33,395 nucleotides of DNA, from contig JAIQFI010000054.1 of assembly GCA_020073345.1 (NCBI GenBank), positions 1 to 33,395 on the forward strand, given 5' to 3'. A model generated the notes under the pieces. It did no database searches and was not told the DNA's origin. It saw only the letters and a program-made list of their open reading frames with translations. This DNA comes from Terriglobia bacterium. Its GTDB lineage: Bacteria; Acidobacteriota; Terriglobia; Bryobacterales; Bryobacteraceae. The translations under genes and the position numbers were made by a program. This document shows positions 16,832 to 26,006 of the stretch, in pieces. Positions within the stretch are counted from its first letter, which is position 1; each line of letters opens with the position of its first letter.

Positions 16832-17587
16832 TCAGGGCCGTGGCGCCGCGGTCTGATGCGCGCGTTGTACCTGCTTGGCCGTTCGCAGCCGGACCACCTC
16901 GCCGATTACGAACACGGCAGGCGGCTCGACGTCCACCTCGCCCCGCGCGACCTGTTCCAGCGTCGCTTCACGCACGCACTCCCGGTCGGTCGAGGCAAAT
17001 TGCAGGAACGCGACGGGATCGCCGGCTGGCCGCCCGCCGTTGATCAGGCATCTCGCGATCTCCGCGCGATGGTCTACTCCCATCAGGACCACCAGTGTCC
17101 CTCCATGCCGGTAGGCCGGCCAATCCACCTCTTTCACCGCTTGCCGATGCCCGGGTAGTACCGTCACCGCTGCCGAGACGCCTCCGAGCGGAATGCCCGC
17201 TAACGACGGTGCTGCCGTTAACGCCGATACGCCCGGTACCACTTCTACGTCAAAGCCGTGCTGGGTCAAAAACTCCAGTTCCTCGCCGCCCCGCCCGAAT
17301 ACTAGCGGGTCGCCGCTTTTTAGCCGGACGATCGGTCCAGCCGCGTCGCGCAGCCGCAAATACCAGGCGTGAATCTCGGCCTCAAACTCCTCCTGCTGCC
17401 CGCGCTCCTTGCGCGCAGGAATGAAGGTCGCATGGGGATTTGCGAGCGCCAGAACTTCCGGGCTCACGATTTTGTCATAAATCACGGCGTCCGCCTGCGC
17501 CAAAATTCGCGCTGCCTTGACCGTGAGCAAGTCAGGGTCGCCTGGACCCGCCCCGACCAGATACACTTTTGCCCGCTCCGCCGCCAT
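16832..17587 (-). CDS. cobA: Uroporphyrinogen-III C-methyltransferase (SUMT)
   Basis: The enzyme adds two SAM-derived methyl groups to uroporphyrinogen III, giving precorrin-2 for siroheme or cobalamin. From the ATG at 17587 it has 251 residues. The SAM-binding P-loop VGAGPGDPDLLT (11-22), VRLKSGDPLVFGRGGEE (87-103) and VVPGVSALTAAPSLAGIPL are family motifs. The start is chosen because GGAGAC lies 6 bp upstream; a TTG 30 bp earlier would add ten residues without such a site. It is the stand-alone form without the CysG dehydrogenase part. No siroheme or B12 genes are next to it. It faces rplQ tail to tail. Confidence 0.93.
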   Translation of the reverse strand: MAAERAKVYLVGAGPGDPDLLTVKAARILAQADAVIYDKIVSPEVLALANPHATFIPARKERGQQEEFEAEIHAWYLRLRDAAGPIVRLKSGDPLVFGRGGEELEFLTQHGFDVEVVPGVSALTAAPSLAGIPLGGVSAAVTVLPGHRQAVKEVDWPAYRHGGTLVVLMGVDHRAEIARCLINGGRPAGDPVAFLQFASTDRECVREATLEQVARGEVDVEPPAVFVIGEVVRLRTAKQVQRAHQTAAPRP

Positions 17588-17593
17588 GGGGCC

Positions 17594-17721
17594 GTCTCCT
17601 TCGAGAATTACTGACAAGCAGGGTGGCTCCTCCGAAGGAGCGACCAGGTGGGTTGCCAGACAAGACCCGCGACAATCGGGGGAAACTCCGCTCGGTTCGC
17701 AGGTGAACTACAGGCAGTATA
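17594..17721 (-). promoter_or_regulatory. Promoter-like box and structured leader of the SUMT gene
   Basis: Reading the - strand, TATACT (17721-17716) resembles a -10 box; no good -35 partner is seen. About 120 nt of leader would follow. It contains the strong hairpin GCTCCT-TCGG-AGGAGC, extended by GGT/ACC, and upstream of it a GGCAACC stretch. GGCAACC also occurs in SAM-I riboswitch cores, but I could not place the other core elements, and no B12-box was found. A riboswitch is possible yet unproven. Confidence 0.3.
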
Positions 17722-17787
17722 AACAGGAGTTAATCGAATTGGAAGTGGTTCGTGCGAAGAAGTTTCTTATGGACTCAATAACGAAAA

Positions 17788-18630
17788 TCACCATTTCAGG
17801 CCGGAAAACATGACCATATCCCCGTCGGCGCCCAGGCCCGATCGGCTGACGACCACTCTTCCGTCGGCACTGATATCCGGAGACTCATAGGACAGCTCGC
17901 CAAAGGTTAGTTGCGAAGGAGAACTGCCCTCCTTGCGCGGGATGAACCATAGTTCCCCGTGGGTCGACGCAATCAGGCCGGAGTTATCGGGCGCCCACGC
18001 GAAGCCTTGGACTGTCAGGCCTTGAGCCACCTGGACCGGATTCCCGCCTGAAGCATTGACGACCATTATCCTCGTGTCTTCCAGGTACGCGATTTTTCTA
18101 TCGTCCCGCGACCATCGCAAATTCGAATACGTGCCAGCGGTCAGCTTGGCGACCGTACGTGCATCCACCAGTAACTCGACAGCGCCATCGTCGCGCCGGA
18201 AAAACGCCAGTTTGCCATCGCTGCTCAGATCGCCCGGGCCCAGCGCATCGACCAGTTTGCGAGTCTCGCCGCCCACAGCGGGGATCTCCCAGATCGCGCC
18301 CGACGCGAAGTAGATCAGACTTTTCGAATCCGGCGCCCACCGGGGACCGTAATGATCGGCATCATCTTTGGTGATCGCTGACCCCACCCAGATCTGCCGC
18401 TTGCCTCCGGACAGCGCGACAAACGCGACCTTCTTGCCATCCGGGGAAATCGCGGGGGACTCTTCCGTGCCCGCCATATCCGTCAGCCGCTGCACCGTGA
18501 CCACTTGTTTCGGAATACGATTGACCCGCGCCGCATGAATCACATAACCTGCCAGCCCCGAGCACAAGCCGACGATCACGGCCAACGCCCAGGGGACTCG
18601 CGAACGATGCGATGCTGCGGCTTCCGCCAT
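17788..18630 (-). CDS. Membrane-anchored TolB-like (PD40) beta-propeller protein
   Basis: The 280-residue product has one hydrophobic segment near the N-terminus (about residues 13-31, ALAVIVGLCSGLAGYVI) and then an outer domain of six PD40-type motifs, such as SPAISPDGKKVAF, GPRWAPDSKSLIY and NLRWSRDDRKIAY. Acidobacteria encode many Ser/Thr kinases built as kinase, one helix, PD40 propeller. This protein looks like such a kinase without the kinase part. The ATG at 18630 has a GAGG site 6 bp upstream, so the short form seems to be a true gene rather than a broken one. It ends abruptly after FSGLKW. Its partner and ligand are unknown. Confidence 0.75.
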   Translation of the reverse strand: MAEAAASHRSRVPWALAVIVGLCSGLAGYVIHAARVNRIPKQVVTVQRLTDMAGTEESPAISPDGKKVAFVALSGGKRQIWVGSAITKDDADHYGPRWAPDSKSLIYFASGAIWEIPAVGGETRKLVDALGPGDLSSDGKLAFFRRDDGAVELLVDARTVAKLTAGTYSNLRWSRDDRKIAYLEDTRIMVVNASGGNPVQVAQGLTVQGFAWAPDNSGLIASTHGELWFIPRKEGSSPSQLTFGELSYESPDISADGRVVVSRSGLGADGDMVMFSGLKW

Positions 18631-18672
18631 GTGAACCTCAATTATCGCCGGATTTGATACACTGCCTTCACC

Positions 18673-19515
18673 ATGCGTCTACCGAAAATAATCGTCTGTC
18701 TGACAATTCTTGGCGTCGCACTACCAGCCCAGAACAAGCAAGCCAAGCAGGCTAAGACCGACTGGAATGCGCCCTTTCCGGCGCACAAGGTGATCGGCAA
18801 CGTCTACTACGTCGGCTCTGCCGAACTCGCGAGCTTCCTCATCACCACGCCCCAAGGCCACATCCTCATCAACAGCGATTTCGAGGCCACCGTTCCCGTG
18901 ATCCGCGCCTCCGTCGAAAAGTTGGGATTCAAGTTCACCGATATCAAAATCCTGCTGGGCAGCCACGCCCATGGCGATCACATGGAAGGCGACGCCTTGG
19001 CGAAGGAACTCTCCGGCGCTCGCGTCATGGCCATGGAGCAGGACGTTCCCTGGCTCCGCAAAATGACGCCTGGCAACAAGCCCCATCCCATCGATAAAGT
19101 TCTAAAGGACGGAGAGAATGTCACGCTCGGCGGGACCACGCTAACCGCGCATCTCACCGCCGGCCACACGCCGGGTTGCACCACCTGGACGACGAAAGTG
19201 GACGAGAACGGCAAGTCTTACAACGTCCTGATCGTTTGCAGTGTCGGTGTCAACCCCGGCACCGTGCTGGTCAACAATAGAGACTACCCGTCCATCGCCG
19301 ACGACTACGCTCGCAGCTTCAAAGTCTTGCGGACGCTTCAGGTGGACGTTTTCCTGGGCGCCCACGGCTCTTTTTACAATTTGAGTACAAAATACATGAG
19401 CCTCCAGCAGGGCCGTGCGAATCCATTTATCGACGCTGCTGGTTTCAAAACCTACCTTGACGAAAAGGAAAAAGCGTTCACTACCGAACTCGCAGTACAG
19501 AAGGCAAACAAATAG
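18673..19515 (+). CDS. Subclass B3 metallo-beta-lactamase-type hydrolase, exported
   Basis: The 280 residues start with a signal peptide (MRLPKIIVCLTILGVALPAQ). The zinc sites are complete: His98, His100, Asp102 and His103 in SHAHGDH, His165 in GHTPGCTTWT and His231 in GAHGSFYN. The spacing, DYARSFKVLRTLQVDVFLGA and the closing NPFIDAAGFKTYLDEKEKAF are B3-specific. B3 enzymes hydrolyse penams, cephems and carbapenems, but many environmental relatives have untested substrates. No Shine-Dalgarno site is seen; TACACT at 18658-18663 is a possible -10 box, which would leave almost no leader. It is divergent from the propeller gene and 7 bp before an FAD oxidase gene. Confidence 0.9.
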   Translation: MRLPKIIVCLTILGVALPAQNKQAKQAKTDWNAPFPAHKVIGNVYYVGSAELASFLITTPQGHILINSDFEATVPVIRASVEKLGFKFTDIKILLGSHAHGDHMEGDALAKELSGARVMAMEQDVPWLRKMTPGNKPHPIDKVLKDGENVTLGGTTLTAHLTAGHTPGCTTWTTKVDENGKSYNVLIVCSVGVNPGTVLVNNRDYPSIADDYARSFKVLRTLQVDVFLGAHGSFYNLSTKYMSLQQGRANPFIDAAGFKTYLDEKEKAFTTELAVQKANK

Positions 19516-19522
19516 CGAATCC

Positions 19523-20905
19523 ATGTTGACTCAGGAAGCCATCGCCCAGTTCCGCGCCCAGTTGCGCGGCGAATTGATAGAACCAGGCAGTAGCGGTTAC
19601 GAGAACGCCCGAAAAGTCTACAACGGGATGATCGACAAGAAGCCGCGCCTCATCGCCAAGTGCGTGGACGTGGCGGATGTGATCGCCGCAGTCAAATTCG
19701 GACGATCCAGCGGCTTGCGCGTCTCCGTCCGCGGCGGGGGCCACAATGCCGGCGGCCTCGGCATTTGGGACGATGCGCTGACCATCGATCTTTCCGGCAT
19801 CAAGTACGTACACGTCGATCCGGCGGCCCGCACCGTGCGCGTGGGCGGCGGCTGCGTCTGGGGCGATGTGGATCACGCCACGCATGCCTTCGGTCTCGCG
19901 GTCCCCACTGGCATCATTTCCAGCACGGGAGTCGGCGGGCTGACGCTCGGCGGCGGCATGGGCCACCTCACCCGCACGTTCGGCTTGACCATCGACAATC
20001 TTCTGAGCGCGGACGTGGTTTTGGCCGACGGACGTGTGGTTGTCGCGAGTGAGCAGGAGAATAGCGACCTGTTTTGGGCTCTGCGCGGCGGCGGCGGCAA
20101 CTTCGGCATCGTCACCTCTTTCCTCTTTAAGGCGCATCCGGTGAGTACCGTCTCGGCTGGCCCTATGTTCTGGGAACTGGATCAGGCTGCCGACGTGATG
20201 AAGTTCTACCGCGAATTCATTACCAAGGCTCCGGAGACCGTGGGCGGATGGTTCGCGTTTCTAGTGGTTCCTCCCGTGCCGCTGTTCCCCGAAGCGCTGC
20301 ACCTGAAGAAGGTTGCCGCGATCTTGTGGTGTTGCCCCGTGCCAATAGAAGAGGCCACCAAGCTCCTGGAGCCGGTCCGGCAATTCCGCAAGCCCTTGCT
20401 CGATGGCGTGGGTCCGGTTCCGTTGCCCGCGCTGAACAGCCTCTTCGATCCGCTCTTTCCGCCTGGACACCAGTGGTATTGGAAGGCCGACTTCGTGAAG
20501 GAACTCTCCGACGCGGCCATCGCCGAGCACATCAAGTGGGGCAGCCAGTTGCCCACCATGCAATCGACCATGCACATGTACCCCATTAACGGCGCGGCGC
20601 ATCGCATCGGCAATAGCGACACTGCCTGGAGCTATCGCGATGCTGAGTGGAGCCAGGTGATCGTGGGCGTCGATCCCGATCCGGCCAATCGCGACAAGAT
20701 CACCAACTGGGCCCGCGGCTATTACGATGCGCTGCATCCCTATGGAGCCGGCGGCGCCTACGTGAACTTCATGATGGAAGAAGGCGAGGATCGCGTCCGC
20801 GCCAGCTACCGCGGCAACTACGACCGCTTGGCGAAGGTCAAGGCAAAGTACGATCCGGACAACTTCTTCCGCGTGAACCAGAACATCAAACCCGCCTCGG
20901 CATAG
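19523..20905 (+). CDS. FAD-linked oxidase of the berberine-bridge (BBE) family
   Basis: The 460-residue protein has a PCMH-type FAD domain (RGGGHNAGG, residues 70-78; VPTGIISSTGVGGLTLGGGM) and a C-terminal BBE segment (KYDPDNFFRVNQNI). His74 is the expected 8-alpha-histidyl FAD link; the Cys used by bicovalent relatives is absent, since the place reads TGIISSTG. The family oxidises alcohols, sugars or alkaloid-like compounds with O2. The substrate cannot be told. The ATG at 19523 gives the standard start; a longer frame from 19415 only overlaps the lactamase gene. The 7-bp gap suggests one transcript with it. No signal peptide is seen. Confidence 0.9.
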   Translation: MLTQEAIAQFRAQLRGELIEPGSSGYENARKVYNGMIDKKPRLIAKCVDVADVIAAVKFGRSSGLRVSVRGGGHNAGGLGIWDDALTIDLSGIKYVHVDPAARTVRVGGGCVWGDVDHATHAFGLAVPTGIISSTGVGGLTLGGGMGHLTRTFGLTIDNLLSADVVLADGRVVVASEQENSDLFWALRGGGGNFGIVTSFLFKAHPVSTVSAGPMFWELDQAADVMKFYREFITKAPETVGGWFAFLVVPPVPLFPEALHLKKVAAILWCCPVPIEEATKLLEPVRQFRKPLLDGVGPVPLPALNSLFDPLFPPGHQWYWKADFVKELSDAAIAEHIKWGSQLPTMQSTMHMYPINGAAHRIGNSDTAWSYRDAEWSQVIVGVDPDPANRDKITNWARGYYDALHPYGAGGAYVNFMMEEGEDRVRASYRGNYDRLAKVKAKYDPDNFFRVNQNIKPASA

Positions 20906-20910
20906 GTAGG

Positions 20911-20946
20911 GCGGGTCTCCAGACCCGCGGCGGACTTTAGTCCGCC
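20911..20946 (+). repeat. Double perfect hairpin (REP/BIME-like or terminator)
   Basis: Two palindromes lie back to back: GCGGGTCT-cc-AGACCCGC (20911-20928) and GGCGGACT-tt-AGTCCGCC (20929-20946), each with 8 perfect pairs and a 2-base loop. They stand 6 bp after the FAD oxidase stop. There is no T-run, so it resembles a repetitive extragenic palindrome more than an intrinsic terminator. No second copy occurs in the window. Confidence 0.7.
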
Positions 20947-21153
20947 CTCTGAGCAACTTAGCGCTACCCCTACACTCTCCCTTCGAAAACTCGTCTTACC
21001 GTCTAGTCAAGGAGTTCGAGGGCTCTGTCGTTGGAGGCCTGGACCCACCGGGAAACAGCATCCTAGGAAAGGCTGTGGAGGGTGTGCGCGCAACGAATCC
21101 CTTTCTTGTCGGGGTTATCGATAGGATCGAGGCGCCTCTAAAATAATCCGCAG
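20947..21153. other. Intergenic stretch without a recognised gene
   Basis: About 200 bp between the double hairpin and the acs repeats. One + strand frame is open from 20910 to the TAA at 21144-21146 and reads fairly protein-like in its second half (for example [20 protein letters not shown]), but it has no ATG and no ribosome binding site. I see no tRNA, other hairpin or insertion sequence end. It could be the remnant of a gene. Confidence 0.4.
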
Positions 21154-21221
21154 CTTGTTACAATCCGTGTCTTGTTACAATCCGTGTCTTGTTACAATCC
21201 GTGTCTTGTTACAATCCGTAC
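21154..21221 (+). repeat. Four tandem 17-bp repeats at the acs start
   Basis: The unit cttgttacaatccgtgt occurs at 21154, 21171 and 21188 without change and at 21205 with the last two bases altered (15 of 17). Each unit holds the palindrome TTGT-T-ACAA and a TACAAT hexamer one base away from the -10 consensus. The last TACAAT (21210-21215) stands 7 bp before the acs ATG. The unit length is not a multiple of three, so it is not a coding repeat. It may be an operator array, a promoter series or both. Confidence 0.9.
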
Positions 21222-21222
21222 G

Positions 21223-23154
<1,932 letters not shown>

Positions 23155-23157
23155 TCT

Positions 23158-24696
23158 ATGCCCCGGGTCATCGCACCCGTTCTGACATTCGCGGCGTTAA
23201 TACTCGGCCAGACCACGGGCTCGGTGGAAGGCACGGTTGTGGACCGCGTCACCGGCGCGGGAATTCCCGGGGCCAGCATCACCTTTTATATCCGCACGCA
23301 GGCAGTGTTTGCGGAAGCCACCACTGACGCATCCGGCGACTTCCGTATCTTCGGGATGAAGCCCGGCAGCTACGAAGTGCGTTTTGAAAAGGAAGGCTAC
23401 CGACCCGGCAATAGGATTCCTGCGAAGCCTTATATCGTAGGTGAAAGCCCGAGCCCCGTCCGGATACGTCTGGAGATGACGCGCCTTGTTTCGCTCAGCG
23501 GCCGGGTAGTCGATTCCGAAGGCAATCCAATGTCGCAGGGCGAGGTGAAGATCGTTGACGGCATCACAGTTCCCGTCGCTGCGGATGGCACATTTGTGAT
23601 GAAGGACCTGGAACCTGGATCCTACAGTCTCGCAGCCGTGCCGAGAGCAATAGCAGCACCCGAGGGCGCGCGCGTTCCCGTGATCACGTATTCCCCGGAG
23701 CGAATCGTAATTCGCGGCGACGCGGACGTATCCAGCGTCGAAGTCCGTTTGCTGACCGCCGAGGTTTATCGAGTAAGCGGAGTGGTGCTGGATGAGACCG
23801 GCAATCCCAAAGCGGGAGCAGAGGTTCAACTGCTTCCGAAGATTCAAACCGGAGCCCGCGTCGCGACCATGGGTCAGATCATTACCATGGTTGGTCCTGG
23901 ACCGTCTACGGGACCGGTCGAAGCCCGAGTCGTTTCCGGCGAGGACGGTTCGTTCGCGTTTCCGGCGATTCGCTCTGGAGAGTGGCAGTTGGCAGCCGTG
24001 TCCAGGGGAAACATCGATGCCGCTAACTTTAACGACACCGTTCGAAGCGGGGCTGTGGACGTAGTCGTGGGAAACCGTAATGTCGGGAATCTTCAAATCC
24101 GCCTGGCGGCGTCATTCAAGGTGACTGGTACGGTCGATTGGGGGGATTTCCCCAAGCAACGAGTGGACATTATGGTGAGCTCAGTGGGTCGCCAATCGGT
24201 TTTCCCTGGTCTCCCGCGCATCGATCCTGACGGAACAGTGAGCCTTGGGGTAGCCCCTGCGAGAAAGAGCTTGATTCTTCCTCTGGCTGGTCCAGGATAT
24301 TATCCAGTTTCCGTTCTGCTCGGAGGTCAGGAGGTTCTGGGGAAACCGGTCGATCTATTCCCGGGGGCAACATTTCGGGTTGCCTATAGAGCCGCCAACG
24401 GCAGTGTGCACGGTACTGTCGAGAATGGTTCCGGAGCCACGGTGCTCCTGATTCCAGACAACGTTCTGACCATGGGTTTCGGGCGCATGGTCACCTGCAA
24501 GGCCGACGGAACCTTCGACATGAACGGTGTTCCTCCGGGCGAGTATTATGCCGCCGCTGTCGTGCAGTTCCAGCAAAGTCCCGGTGCAGATACCTTTTCG
24601 GCCTTGCTCCCTCGAATCGCTGCCATCGGAACGCGTGTGTCGGTGGGACAAACCGCCGCGTCGGTAGAGTTGAAGCTGAACCCCTCGGTTGAGTGA
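23158..24696 (+). CDS. Exported protein of carboxypeptidase-regulatory-like repeats
   Basis: This 512-residue protein starts with a signal peptide (MPRVIAPVLTFAALILGQ). The mature part appears to be five beta-sandwich repeats of the carboxypeptidase regulatory type, beginning near residues 22, 112, 205, 321 and 413. Each has a G-x-V strand (SVEGTVVD, SLSGRVVD, RVSGVVLD, KVTGTVDW, SVHGTVEN); in four a D-G-x-F turn and a P-G-x-Y-type strand can also be seen. Such repeats bind or scaffold outside the cell and carry no enzyme residues. It follows acs by 3 bp, so the two may share a transcript, though no functional link is evident. It may be surface-attached or periplasmic. Confidence 0.75.
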   Translation: MPRVIAPVLTFAALILGQTTGSVEGTVVDRVTGAGIPGASITFYIRTQAVFAEATTDASGDFRIFGMKPGSYEVRFEKEGYRPGNRIPAKPYIVGESPSPVRIRLEMTRLVSLSGRVVDSEGNPMSQGEVKIVDGITVPVAADGTFVMKDLEPGSYSLAAVPRAIAAPEGARVPVITYSPERIVIRGDADVSSVEVRLLTAEVYRVSGVVLDETGNPKAGAEVQLLPKIQTGARVATMGQIITMVGPGPSTGPVEARVVSGEDGSFAFPAIRSGEWQLAAVSRGNIDAANFNDTVRSGAVDVVVGNRNVGNLQIRLAASFKVTGTVDWGDFPKQRVDIMVSSVGRQSVFPGLPRIDPDGTVSLGVAPARKSLILPLAGPGYYPVSVLLGGQEVLGKPVDLFPGATFRVAYRAANGSVHGTVENGSGATVLLIPDNVLTMGFGRMVTCKADGTFDMNGVPPGEYYAAAVVQFQQSPGADTFSALLPRIAAIGTRVSVGQTAASVELKLNPSVE

Positions 24697-24713
24697 GTGC
24701 ATCATAAAGGTAG

Positions 24714-25997
24714 ATGCACCGAGCCGTCATCATCGGCGGCGGATTCGGCGGGCTCTACGCTGCGCGCGCCCTCCGGCACGAAAAGCTGTCTGTAACGCTG
24801 GTGGATCGCCGGAATTTTCATCTGTTCCAGCCGTTGTTGTACCAGGTAGCCACTGGAGCATTGTCTCCGGGCGAAATCGCGGCGCCGCTGCGAGTTCTGC
24901 TGCGCAAGCAAAAGAACGCCCAGGTGCTCCTGGCCGAGGCCGCCGACCTTGACGCCACCAATCGCAGCGTCATCCTCGACAAGGGCGAAATTCCCTACGA
25001 CACATTGGTCGTGGCTGCGGGCGCGCGCCACTTCTACTTCGGCCACGACTCCTGGGAACCCATCGCGCCCGGCCTCAAGTCTCTCGAAGATGCTACCCGC
25101 ATCCGTCACAAGATCCTCTACGCGTTTGAGGCCGCCGAACGCGAGCCCGATCCGGAACGCCGGCGGTCCTGGCTGACTTTTGTGATCGTTGGCGCGGGAC
25201 CCACGGGTGTGGAACTCGCCGGGGCCCTAGCCGAGATCGCCAACGATTCTCTGCGCCACGATTTCCGATCTATCCATCCCGAGGAGTCACGGATCCTGTT
25301 GCTCGATGCCCTGCCGCGCGTGCTCACCGCGTTCCCGGAAAGCCTGTCTGCAGCAGCGGAACGGCAACTCATCCGGTTGGGTGTTCGGGTCATACCATCC
25401 GTCCGTGTGACCGAGATCGATCCTAACGGCGTAACGTATTCCACGGCCACCAGCATCGAGCGCATCGAAGCTCACACCGTCCTATGGGCCGCCGGCGTCA
25501 AACCATCCCCATGGGGCGAGATTCTGGCGCGACGCGCCGGCGCGGAGCTGGATCGTGCCGGCCGCGTGAAAGTGAACGCCGATCTCACGGTCCCAGGCCA
25601 TCCGGAAATCTTCGTCATCGGCGACCTGGCGTACCGCGAGCAGGACGGCGTGCTCTTGCCCGGCATCGCTCCGGTTGCCATGCAGGAAGGGCGGTATGTA
25701 GCTTCGGTGATCCTTGACCGGCTTGGAAGCCGGTCCGTACGGCCGTTCCGCTACTTCGACAAAGGCTACCTAGCCGTCATCGGGCGCAACAAAGGCGTCG
25801 GCGTTATCGGCGGCGTCAAGTTACACGGCTGGATCGCATGGTTTGTTTGGTTGTTCGTTCACCTCATGTACCTCGCTCAGGCGCTCAATCGTGTGCTCGT
25901 TTTCCTGCGTTGGGGATACCAATACGTGACCTTCTACCGCGGCGCGCGCCTGATCACCGGCGATGATTCGCCCAAGCACCAAGAGGAGCCACGTTAG
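24714..25997 (+). CDS. ndh: Type II NADH dehydrogenase (NDH-2), FAD-dependent
   Basis: NDH-2 passes electrons from NADH to quinone at the inner membrane without pumping protons. The 427 residues show the FAD Rossmann motif GGGFGG (8-13), the quinone-side stretch RRNFHLFQPLLYQVATGAL and the NADH Rossmann motif VGAGPTGVELAG (159-170). FVIGDLAYRE near 300 closes the FAD site. The C-terminal hydrophobic segment (AWFVWLFVHLMYLAQAL) is the membrane anchor typical of the family. It starts 17 bp after the secreted repeat protein gene. A sulfide:quinone reductase is less likely because the cysteines of that family are not seen. Confidence 0.93.
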   Translation: MHRAVIIGGGFGGLYAARALRHEKLSVTLVDRRNFHLFQPLLYQVATGALSPGEIAAPLRVLLRKQKNAQVLLAEAADLDATNRSVILDKGEIPYDTLVVAAGARHFYFGHDSWEPIAPGLKSLEDATRIRHKILYAFEAAEREPDPERRRSWLTFVIVGAGPTGVELAGALAEIANDSLRHDFRSIHPEESRILLLDALPRVLTAFPESLSAAAERQLIRLGVRVIPSVRVTEIDPNGVTYSTATSIERIEAHTVLWAAGVKPSPWGEILARRAGAELDRAGRVKVNADLTVPGHPEIFVIGDLAYREQDGVLLPGIAPVAMQEGRYVASVILDRLGSRSVRPFRYFDKGYLAVIGRNKGVGVIGGVKLHGWIAWFVWLFVHLMYLAQALNRVLVFLRWGYQYVTFYRGARLITGDDSPKHQEEPR

Positions 25998-26006
25998 AAT
26001 AGGGGC

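Noticed and set aside
17615-17617. TTG as upstream start of the SUMT gene
   Set aside because: The ATG at 17587 has a GGAGAC site at 6 bp and gives the family start; the TTG has none.
17600-17720. Cobalamin riboswitch before the SUMT gene
   Set aside because: I looked for the B12 box and the other conserved core parts on both strands and did not find them. Only general structure is claimed.
17517-17813. Small + strand frame over the SUMT leader
   Set aside because: Its first part is antisense to the SUMT gene, it has no ribosome binding site and no recognisable motif.
21154-21221. CRISPR array at the 17-bp repeats
   Set aside because: The units are directly adjacent without spacers and are too short for CRISPR repeats.
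21172-21222. TTG-initiated N-terminal extension of acetyl-CoA synthetase through the repeats
   Set aside because: It would translate non-triplet repeats in changing frames, adds residues not found in the family, and an ATG with normal N-terminus follows.
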